A stretch of DNA of 6,618 bases. Origin: an uncultured Clostridia bacterium (GTDB taxonomy: Bacteria > Bacillota > Clostridia > Christensenellales > UBA1242). Below the pieces are notes generated by a model, which made no database searches, was not told where the DNA came from, and saw only the letters and a list, made by a program, of their open reading frames with translations. The translations under genes and the position numbers were made by a program. Below, piece by piece: positions 1-6,618 of this stretch (within the stretch, counting starts at the first letter, position 1; each line of letters starts with the position of its first letter). The stretch lies in the NCBI GenBank assembly GCA_944376785.1, contig CALWDV010000060.1, positions 1 through 6,618 on the forward strand, given 5' to 3'.

Positions 1-1199
1 ACAACTAGTGTTGTGAACATTGATACTAACATACTAATTAGTAATGTGTATGCAAAACCGCGAATTGCACCTGTTCCCAACCACGCTAAAACAATTGCTG
101 CAATGATTGTGGTAATATTACTATCTAAAACAGTTATTGATGCACGTTTGAAACCTGATTTAATACTTGCAGGAATTTTTTTGCCTGATTTGCATTCGTC
201 CTTAATTCTTTCAAAAATAACAATGTTACCATCAACTGCCATACCCAAACCTAAAATAATTCCGGCAACGCCTGGTAATGTTAATTGAATGAAAGGTAAA
301 ACTGCAAGTAAGAACATTAAAATTATTGTGTAGAAAATTAATGATAAATTTGCAATTAAACCTAGGTTTTTATAAATTAAAATCATAAATGCAAAAATTA
401 AAACAAGACCAACAAAACCAGCAATAATGCTAAGTAACAATGCATTTTCACCAAGAGTTGCAGTTATAACATTCTTTTCACTTAATGATAAATCAACTGA
501 ATATGTTCCACTTAAAATTTTTGTTGCATAAGCTTCTGCTTCTGCTTGTGTGTTCATTCCACCAGAAATGAATGTTTCACCACCTGCAATCACTTCTTGA
601 ACAGTTGGAGAACTAAACAATTCACCATTTAAATAAATGTATAATGGGCTTTGACTTGAAGCAAGTTCACTTGTTAAAGCGTGAAATTTTGTTGCACCAG
701 AAGTTGTGAATGTTATTTTAACACCATGTTGATTGTTTTGAGAATCATATTGATATTCTGCACTTTTAATATCTTTACCTGTTAAAACAGCTTCTGCTGT
801 GTCTGACTGCTCTTTTTTAAATTCTAATTTTGCAGGTTCACCAATTAAACTTAAAACTTCGTCTGGATCGTCAACATCAGGCACTTCAATTCTAATTTGG
901 TTATCACCTTGCTTAACAATGGTTGCCTCAGGATAGTCAGCAGTAATTAAATTTGTTAAACGTGTTATAGTTGCTTCAATTTGATCGTCAAGAGAACCTT
1001 CACTTTCACTTGACTTTTCACAATCGTAAACAGCCATAACTCCACCTTTTAAATCTAAACCAAGCTGTACACTTTTTGCAAAACCATTAAAAGTGTATGT
1101 TGTAAATGGAATGTCGAAACTGAAAATAGTTAACACAAGTCCAATAACAGCAACAATACAAATAAGCACAAAATTACGGATTGCTTTTTTCTTTTTCAT
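1..1199 (-). CDS. secD: Protein translocase subunit SecD (3' end cut off by window edge)
   Basis: SecD is the membrane accessory subunit of the Sec translocon. Together with SecF it uses the proton-motive force to help pull secreted proteins out of the SecYEG channel. The frame opens at ATG 1199 and gives 399 residues before the window ends, with no stop seen. A basic N-terminus (MKKKKAIR) leads into membrane helix 1 at about residues 9-29. The conserved motif LGLDLKGG follows at 46-53, then an extracytoplasmic P1 domain of about 200 residues. Helices follow at about 251-276, 281-302, 307-327, 355-375 and 380 onward. The SecD signature GMAVDGNIVIFERIKDE at 319-335 carries the membrane Asp (D323), and a second conserved Asp lies in VLDSN (D359). 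Only the end of the last helix and the tail are missing. An AGGGAG ribosome site lies 11 nt before the ATG and a strong promoter just upstream. secF is expected beyond the edge, but a SecDF fusion cannot be excluded. Confidence 0.96.
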   Translation of the reverse strand, partial: MKKKKAIRNFVLICIVAVIGLVLTIFSFDIPFTTYTFNGFAKSVQLGLDLKGGVMAVYDCEKSSESEGSLDDQIEATITRLTNLITADYPEATIVKQGDNQIRIEVPDVDDPDEVLSLIGEPAKLEFKKEQSDTAEAVLTGKDIKSAEYQYDSQNNQHGVKITFTTSGATKFHALTSELASSQSPLYIYLNGELFSSPTVQEVIAGGETFISGGMNTQAEAEAYATKILSGTYSVDLSLSEKNVITATLGENALLLSIIAGFVGLVLIFAFMILIYKNLGLIANLSLIFYTIILMFLLAVLPFIQLTLPGVAGIILGLGMAVDGNIVIFERIKDECKSGKKIPASIKSGFKRASITVLDSNITTIIAAIVLAWLGTGAIRGFAYTLLISMLVSMFTTLV

Positions 1200-1210
1200 T
1201 TACTTTTTTA

Positions 1211-1217
1211 CTCCCTT
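1211..1217 (-). promoter_or_regulatory. Ribosome binding site of secD
   Basis: The minus strand reads AAGGGAG here, ending 11 nt before the secD ATG at 1199. The spacing is on the long side but the match to the Shine-Dalgarno consensus is good. It supports the MKKKKA start, which also gives a normal SecD N-terminus. Confidence 0.7.
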
Positions 1218-1232
1218 AAAAGTTGCTGAAAT

Positions 1233-1254
1233 TATTATATATAAATATATAATA
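1233..1254. repeat. AT-only inverted repeat over the secD promoter
   Basis: Two 10-bp arms, TATTATATAT and ATATATAATA, are separated by two bases. They cover the -10 element and most of the promoter spacer. All bases are A or T in a very AT-rich gap, so this may be chance. It could instead be an operator-like site or simply an easily melted promoter core. Confidence 0.4.
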
Positions 1255-1262
1255 TAAGTCAA
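1234..1262 (-). promoter_or_regulatory. Sigma-A-type promoter of secD
   Basis: The minus strand has TTGACT (1262-1257), a 17-bp spacer and a perfect TATAAT (1239-1234). The -35 matches consensus at five of six positions. Transcription would start near 1227 and give a leader of about 28 nt that includes the ribosome site. This is the best promoter in the window. It lies downstream of a terminator, so secD (and probably secF) is likely transcribed on its own. Confidence 0.75.
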
Positions 1263-1314
1263 ACATAATATTAAAATTGTTACCACACAAAATAAATTTA
1301 AACATAAAAAGTTT

Positions 1315-1350
1315 AAAAATAAAAAATGCTAGATAAAATTCTAACATTTT
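1315..1350 (-). terminator. Intrinsic terminator after the TIGR04086-type gene
   Basis: On the minus-strand RNA, AAAAUGUUAG (1350-1341) pairs with CUAGCAUUUU (1332-1323) around an 8-nt loop. This makes a 10-bp stem with one U-G wobble. The DNA then reads TTTTTTATTTTT. The hairpin starts about 45 nt after the stop of the 132-residue membrane protein gene and lies upstream of the secD promoter, so it should separate the two units. Confidence 0.7.
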
Positions 1351-1395
1351 AAACAAAAATTATTTTTATTTTATTTGAAATTAAACTAATAATTT

Positions 1396-1794
1396 TTACT
1401 GTTTAATTTTTTTATTAACAGCCATAATTCCGCAAATTCCACCGATTATTGTTGCAAAAATAATATCGGAAAGTAATGTTAAGTTAAAAGAAAATGTGCC
1501 ACCAAGCAAACTAAAAATTAAGAAAGCTAAAACTGTGTAAAGCATTCCAACAAAACTGCCCGTTAGCAACCCTTTTTGTGGTAATTTTTTTAAACATAGA
1601 AAGCAACCAAAAAAAATGCTAATAATTTTAATAACTTGATTAACAGGACTAATTGCAACATCTGGAATATTAGTTAGTTTTATTAAAACAGCAAACAACA
1701 AAATTAATATTAAAGAAATTGAAACTGCAATTAACGAACCTTTTAAAATGTTTGCTAAAATTGGTGAACTAAATTTTTTATTAAATTTTGCCAT
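1396..1794 (-). CDS. TIGR04086/DUF3792-like small four-helix membrane protein
   Basis: The protein has 132 residues and is strongly hydrophobic. Four membrane helices are predicted at about 15-40, 50-68, 75-98 and 104-126, with a basic N-terminus (MAKFNKKF) and a basic tail (NKKIKQ). The pattern of a KG-start first helix, a short CLKKLPQKGLLTGSFVGMLY stretch between helices 2 and 3 (67-86), and a glycine-rich last helix (IIGGICGIM, 116-124) fits the TIGR04086 family (PF12670, DUF3792). That family is known from Firmicutes, often near yajC and secD. I assign it from pattern memory, not from a search. Its function is unknown; the neighbourhood only hints at a membrane or Sec-related role. The ATG at 1794 is preceded by AAGAGG with a 6-nt spacer. 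The gene is bracketed by two terminators, so it is probably monocistronic. Confidence 0.85.
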   Translation of the reverse strand: MAKFNKKFSSPILANILKGSLIAVSISLILILLFAVLIKLTNIPDVAISPVNQVIKIISIFFGCFLCLKKLPQKGLLTGSFVGMLYTVLAFLIFSLLGGTFSFNLTLLSDIIFATIIGGICGIMAVNKKIKQ

Positions 1795-1825
1795 TTAAAA
1801 CCTCTTAAAAATAATGTTATTAATG

Positions 1826-1903
1826 CTTATGAGTTTTGGTTTTTAATTATGACAAATATTAACTTAAAAAAATAATTTTATTAAATTTAATAATACTATG
1901 CAA
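1826..1903 (-). promoter_or_regulatory. Candidate promoter region for the TIGR04086-type gene
   Basis: Two weak sigma-A-like pairs can be read on the minus strand. One is TTGCAT (1903-1898), 17 bp, TAAAAT (1880-1875). The other is TTGTCA (1855-1850), 18 bp, CATAAG (1831-1826). A promoter is expected here because an intrinsic terminator lies just upstream, but neither candidate is close to consensus at both boxes. Confidence 0.4.
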
Positions 1904-1935
1904 AAATAAAAAAATGCCTTTATTAAGGCATTTTT
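1902..1935 (-). terminator. Intrinsic terminator after yajC
   Basis: Arms AAAAATGCCTT (1910-1920) and AAGGCATTTTT (1925-1935) form a perfect 11-bp stem with a 4-nt loop. On the minus strand the stem runs into TTTTTTT, A, TTTTT. It begins 12 nt after the yajC stop codon. It is the clearest terminator in the window and should end the yajC transcript. The few T residues on the plus-strand side are not needed, because no plus-strand gene is present. Confidence 0.88.
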
Positions 1936-1946
1936 AATTAATAATG

Positions 1947-2501
1947 CTATTCAGCTTTTGTTGAACTTGTTTTAGTTGATTTTTTTGTTTTTGAAACCTT
2001 TTTTTCACCTGATTTTGCAGTGCTGTTTTCTTTTTTTGTTTCAGCAGTGTTATTATTTTCAGTTGGTTGTTCTGCTTTGTTTTTTTCTTCGTTTTCTTTT
2101 AATTGTTTTTCAAGTTCTTCAAACTTTTTTTCACTTTCTGTTTTTTCATTTGGATTAATTGGATTACCGTTTTCATCAAGTGTTACATTTTGTTTTTCAT
2201 CAAGTGCATAAATTGCACGAATGTGAACAGATTGATATGAAACTTTTTTATCTTCACCAGTTTCAATTAAAACAATTTTTCCATCTGTTGTTTCAGTAAC
2301 TTTTAAAACCTTACCATATAAACCATAGTAAGTTTTAACCATTGCACCAGGAACAATTTTTTGTTCAAGGTCGTTTCTATAAGTGTCTTCTTTTTTACGA
2401 CGATTAAATGAAATTAACATTAATACAACTAATGCAACAATTAAAACAATTAATAAACCATATTGTGAAAAGAAATTTGTGTTATTTAATAAACTTAACA
2501 T
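1947..2501 (-). CDS. yajC: Preprotein translocase subunit YajC with long Lys-rich C-terminal tail
   Basis: YajC is a small single-span membrane protein associated with SecD/SecF and the Sec translocon. Its exact role is unsettled. The 184-residue product has one membrane helix at about 15-32, followed by the basic stop-transfer patch NRRKKE (33-38), which fits a cytoplasmic C-terminus. The YajC core follows at about 47-100 (IVPGAMVKTYYGLYGKVLKV), ending near HIRAIYAL. Residues 101-184 are an unusual low-complexity extension. It has an acidic, probably helical or coiled-coil part (about 118-144, KFEELEKQLKENEEK) and a final 34 residues rich in Lys, Ser and Thr. Family members are typically about 85-115 residues, so the tail nearly doubles the length. 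The stop is TAG. The start is supported by AGGAG (2514-2510), 8 nt before the ATG. The gene has its own promoter-like sequence and its own terminator. Confidence 0.92.
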   Translation of the reverse strand: MLSLLNNTNFFSQYGLLIVLIVALVVLMLISFNRRKKEDTYRNDLEQKIVPGAMVKTYYGLYGKVLKVTETTDGKIVLIETGEDKKVSYQSVHIRAIYALDEKQNVTLDENGNPINPNEKTESEKKFEELEKQLKENEEKNKAEQPTENNNTAETKKENSTAKSGEKKVSKTKKSTKTSSTKAE

Positions 2502-2532
2502 AAGTAGTTCTCCTAAAATTTTTTACAATGAA

Positions 2533-2561
2533 ATTATAACAAATTTAACATTTTACAGCAA
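2533..2561 (-). promoter_or_regulatory. Candidate sigma-A promoter of yajC
   Basis: The minus strand shows TTGCTG (2561-2556), a 17-bp spacer and a perfect TATAAT (2538-2533). The -35 matches only its TTG half. Transcription would start near 2526, leaving a leader of about 25 nt with the AGGAG ribosome site. Read-through from tgt may also contribute, because no strong terminator separates the two genes. Confidence 0.6.
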
Positions 2562-2605
2562 TAAATTATTTATATTATTTAAGTGTATTTAGTTAAAAAA
2601 TGTAA

Positions 2606-2631
2606 AAATTTATAAAATTTATAAAATTTTA
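2606..2631. repeat. Short AT tandem repeat just after tgt
   Basis: The 9-mer AAATTTATA occurs twice in tandem (2606-2614 and 2615-2623) and is followed by a partial third copy. It ends right next to the tgt stop codon. The 130-bp tgt-yajC gap shows no GC-containing hairpin, so no convincing intrinsic terminator for tgt is visible. Confidence 0.5.
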
Positions 2632-4795
<2,164 letters not shown>

Positions 4796-4796
4796 A

Positions 4797-5843
4797 TTAT
4801 TCTTCCTTATTATCAACAAACATATCAATGTACTTTTGACGATTTGCATTAATTGGTTTGTTTAAATGTTTATAAGCATTTGGTAATGCAATTCTGCCAC
4901 GAGGTGTTCTAGCAATAAAACCTAGTTGCAACAAATATGGTTCATAAACATCTTCAATAGTGTTTGCTTCTTCTCCTGTTGCAGCACTTAATGTGTCAAG
5001 TCCAACAGGTCCACCATGAAATTTATCAATTATTGTTAACAAAAGTTTTCTATCTGTGTAATCAAGACCTAGTTCGTCAACTTCTAACATCTCTAATGCT
5101 TCTTTGCAAAGTTGCAAAGTTATTACACCCTCGCCTTTAATTTCGGCATAATCTCTAACTCTTTTTAAAAATCTGTTTGCAATTCTTGGAGTGCCACGAC
5201 TTCTAAGTGCAAGTTCTAAACATGCTTCTTCATCAATTTTAATACCTAAAATTTTTGCTGAACGTTTAATAATTTTGCTAAGTTCATCTTTATTATAAAG
5301 TTCTAATCTGCAAACAACACCAAAACGGTCACGTAATGGGCCTGTTAACATTCCTGCTTTGGTGGTTGCTCCAATTAGTGTGAAAGGTTGAAGTTTTAAA
5401 CGCATTGTTCTTGCACTTGGACCCTTTCCTAAAATAAAGTCCAAAGCATAATCTTCCATTGCAGGATATAAAACTTCTTCAACTGCACGGCTTAAACGAT
5501 GAATTTCATCAATGAACAAAACATCATTTTTATTTAGGTTTGTTAAAATACTTGCTAAATCGGCAACTTTTTCGATGGCTGGACCACTTGTTATTTTTAA
5601 ACTTGAACCAAGCTCATTTGCAATTATGTGACTTAATGTTGTTTTACCTAAACCCGGAGGACCATATAAAAGCACATGGTCTAATGCTTCGCCACGTTTT
5701 TTTGCTGCTTTAATATAAATGTTTAAACTGTTTTTAATTTTATCTTGACCAACATATTCATCCATCGATGTTGGACGAAGAGTGTTTTCAACATCTTCAT
5801 CTTCCAAGTTTTTGGTGCTGGTTATAAATCTTTCGTCTTCCAT
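4797..5843 (-). CDS. ruvB: Holliday junction branch migration ATPase RuvB
   Basis: RuvB is the hexameric AAA+ motor that, loaded by RuvA, drives branch migration of Holliday junctions during recombinational repair. The 348-residue product is of normal length and complete. The Walker A motif GPPGLGKTT is at 61-69 and Walker B LFIDEIHR is at 109-116. The sensor 1 region GATT is at 158-161. The arginine-finger segment GPLRDRFG is at 168-175. The sensor 2 motif RGTPRIANR (216-224) carries Arg220. The C-terminal winged-helix DNA-binding domain, from about 258, includes the ARTPRGR loop at 311-317. The ATG at 5843 is preceded by AGGGGTG, giving the usual N-terminus ([13 protein letters not shown] at 21-33). 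The gene lies 12 bp after ruvA and 1 bp before queA, so it is plainly in the same operon. Confidence 0.99.
   Translation of the reverse strand: MEDERFITSTKNLEDEDVENTLRPTSMDEYVGQDKIKNSLNIYIKAAKKRGEALDHVLLYGPPGLGKTTLSHIIANELGSSLKITSGPAIEKVADLASILTNLNKNDVLFIDEIHRLSRAVEEVLYPAMEDYALDFILGKGPSARTMRLKLQPFTLIGATTKAGMLTGPLRDRFGVVCRLELYNKDELSKIIKRSAKILGIKIDEEACLELALRSRGTPRIANRFLKRVRDYAEIKGEGVITLQLCKEALEMLEVDELGLDYTDRKLLLTIIDKFHGGPVGLDTLSAATGEEANTIEDVYEPYLLQLGFIARTPRGRIALPNAYKHLNKPINANRQKYIDMFVDNKEE
4802..4808 (-). promoter_or_regulatory. Ribosome binding site of queA inside the ruvB 3' end
   Basis: The minus strand reads AAGGAAG within the last codons of ruvB, 6 nt before the queA ATG at 4795. It decides the queA start and means that ribosomes finishing ruvB stop on the queA initiation site. 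Confidence 0.75.
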
Positions 5844-5855
5844 AACACCCCTACT

Positions 5856-6449
5856 TTAATTCATATTTTTTAGTGCTTTTTGTATTATCATTTCTGTTGT
5901 GTCATTTTCTAGTGCCACTTTATTAACTAATTTTAAAGCATCAAATTTGCTTAAACCCATATTAACTAAAAGTTCACAAGCTTCATCACAAGCTGTTGAT
6001 GTTGCACCGGATAGTGCAGAAAAATCTGAAATTAGTGCAGTGTTTAATTCACCCAACTTGCCTTTAAGTTCCAAAATTATTCTTTCAGCTGTTTTTTTGC
6101 CCACACCTTTTGCTTGTGATAATGTTTTAACATCACCAGAAACAATGCAAGAAATTAAATTTTGAACACTTAGTGAACTTAAAATTACTAACGCCATTTT
6201 TGAACCAACACCTGAAACAGTTATTAATTCTAAAAACAAATTTTTTTCTTCTTTACTTAAAAAACCATATAATTGAAAAGCATCTTCCCTAACGTGCAAA
6301 TAAGTGTAGATTTTTGCATATTCTCCAACATTTGGAAGATTGGAAAGAGTGTTTGTTGAAACAAAAATTTCATAGCCAATGCCATTTTGTTCAATAACCA
6401 CTAAATTTTCTAATTTATCTTCAATAATTCCACTAATGAATGAATACAT
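5856..6449 (-). CDS. ruvA: Holliday junction DNA helicase subunit RuvA
   Basis: RuvA binds four-way junctions as a tetramer, holds them in open square form and recruits RuvB. The 197-residue product has all three domains. The N-terminal OB-fold covers about 1-63 and includes the acidic-pin pair Glu55-Asp56 in HVREDAFQLYGF. Domain II has two helix-hairpin-helix motifs, around VSGVGSKMA (78-86) and AKGVGKKTAERI (113-124). A flexible linker covers about 133-150. Domain III, the RuvB-contacting C-terminal domain, covers about 152-195 and ends in MIIQKALKNMN. The ATG at 6449 follows AGGA with a 7-nt spacer. The neighbours are ruvC 44 bp upstream and ruvB 12 bp downstream, the common ruvC-ruvA-ruvB order. 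Confidence 0.98.
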   Translation of the reverse strand: MYSFISGIIEDKLENLVVIEQNGIGYEIFVSTNTLSNLPNVGEYAKIYTYLHVREDAFQLYGFLSKEEKNLFLELITVSGVGSKMALVILSSLSVQNLISCIVSGDVKTLSQAKGVGKKTAERIILELKGKLGELNTALISDFSALSGATSTACDEACELLVNMGLSKFDALKLVNKVALENDTTEMIIQKALKNMN

Positions 6450-6489
6450 AAAATTTTCCTTTTTATTTTAAAATAAACTAATTGTTAAA

Positions 6490-6508
6490 ACTGTTATTTA
6501 ATAACAGT
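6490..6508. repeat. Perfect inverted repeat across the ruvC stop codon
   Basis: Arms ACTGTTAT (6490-6497) and ATAACAGT (6501-6508) with a 3-base centre form a 19-bp palindrome that includes the ruvC stop. On the minus strand it is followed by only four T residues and each arm has just two G/C pairs. It could be a weak hairpin that tunes ruvC versus ruvA expression or RNA stability, but it is not a good terminator. Confidence 0.5.
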
Positions 6509-6618
6509 GTCGGCAAGAATTGTGTTTGTTTGACTATGACACAAAGCAACTGCCAAAGCATCGGCTGCATCATCTGGCTTTGGTGTTTTTGCTAAATTTA
6601 AAATTGCTTTAACCATAT
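6494..6618 (-). CDS. ruvC: Holliday junction resolvase RuvC (C-terminal fragment; 5' part outside window)
   Basis: RuvC is the endonuclease that cuts Holliday junctions symmetrically and so finishes the job begun by RuvAB. Only the last 40 residues and the TAA stop are inside the window; the reading frame continues past the right edge. The segment MVKAILNL, followed by [16 protein letters not shown], is the RuvC C-terminal signature. It contains the DxxD pair (second Asp of DD and the Asp of AAD) that supplies the last two acidic residues of the metal-binding catalytic site. The frame has no disruption in this part. The gene precedes ruvA by 44 bp. Its start and the first two catalytic residues cannot be judged here. 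Confidence 0.94.
   Translation of the reverse strand, partial: MVKAILNLAKTPKPDDAADALAVALCHSQTNTILADTVIK

Noticed and set aside
13..288. Plus-strand open frame of 91 residues
   Set aside because: It is antisense to the conserved C-terminal part of secD, has no ribosome site, and its product resembles nothing; it is a shadow of the real gene.
1216..1347. Minus-strand open frame of 43 residues (starts MLEFYLAFF) in the gap before secD
   Set aside because: Its ATG lies inside the terminator stem, it has no ribosome site, it runs through the secD promoter, and its Phe/Tyr/Ile/Asn-rich product is what chance gives in AT-rich DNA.
1976..2211. Two plus-strand open frames of about 60 residues rich in Phe, Leu and Ser
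   Set aside because: Both are antisense readings of the Lys/Glu-rich low-complexity tail of yajC, which produces Phe/Leu/Ser-rich shadows.
2383..2592. Plus-strand open frame of 69 residues
   Set aside because: It overlaps the yajC start, its membrane-helix codons and its promoter on the opposite strand, and has no plausible ribosome site or recognisable product.
2502..2631. Possible preQ1 riboswitch near the queuosine genes
   Set aside because: The gap shows no C-rich loop or pseudoknot pattern of known preQ1 riboswitches, and it precedes yajC, not a queuosine gene.
4796..4849. Longer queA start adding 18 residues
   Set aside because: The extra residues overlap ruvB, are not part of the family's N-terminus, and lack the well-placed ribosome site found before the ATG at 4795.
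5899..6165. Plus-strand open frame of 88 residues
   Set aside because: It is antisense to ruvA domains II and III; no ribosome site or family resemblance.

Overview
This window is a conserved bacterial housekeeping locus, read entirely from the minus strand. In transcription order (right to left) it holds the 3' end of ruvC, then ruvA, ruvB, queA, tgt, yajC, a small four-helix membrane protein of the TIGR04086/DUF3792 type, and most of secD, which runs off the left edge. The gene order, the low G+C (roughly 30% by eye), the A/T-rich codon choice and the TIGR04086-type protein beside yajC/secD point to a low-GC Bacillota, most likely a Clostridia-like lineage. TGG encodes Trp and the visible stops are TAA or TAG, so nothing suggests a reassigned TGA. 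The species cannot be named from this sequence.

Right part (about 3764-6618): ruvC-ruvA-ruvB encode the Holliday-junction resolvase and branch-migration motor. They run directly into queA and tgt, two enzymes of tRNA queuosine modification. The junctions are tight: 44 bp between ruvC and ruvA, 12 bp between ruvA and ruvB, 1 bp between ruvB and queA, and 16 bp between queA and tgt. This looks like one transcription unit with translational coupling at ruvB/queA.

Left part (1-2631): this half holds Sec translocon accessory functions, yajC and secD. In many relatives these genes are close together. Here yajC has its own promoter-like sequence and a clear intrinsic terminator. The TIGR04086-type gene lies alone between that terminator and a second one. 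secD has a nearly consensus sigma-A promoter (TTGACT, 17 bp, TATAAT). The Sec half therefore reads as three separately controlled units.

No mobile element, CRISPR array, RNA gene or foreign-looking segment is visible, and no intergenic gap exceeds 196 bp. I found no convincing undescribed system. The points most worth a second look are the long lysine-rich tail on YajC, the insulated membrane-protein gene of unknown function, and the lack of a six-cysteine (SCIFF-type) peptide gene between it and secD.
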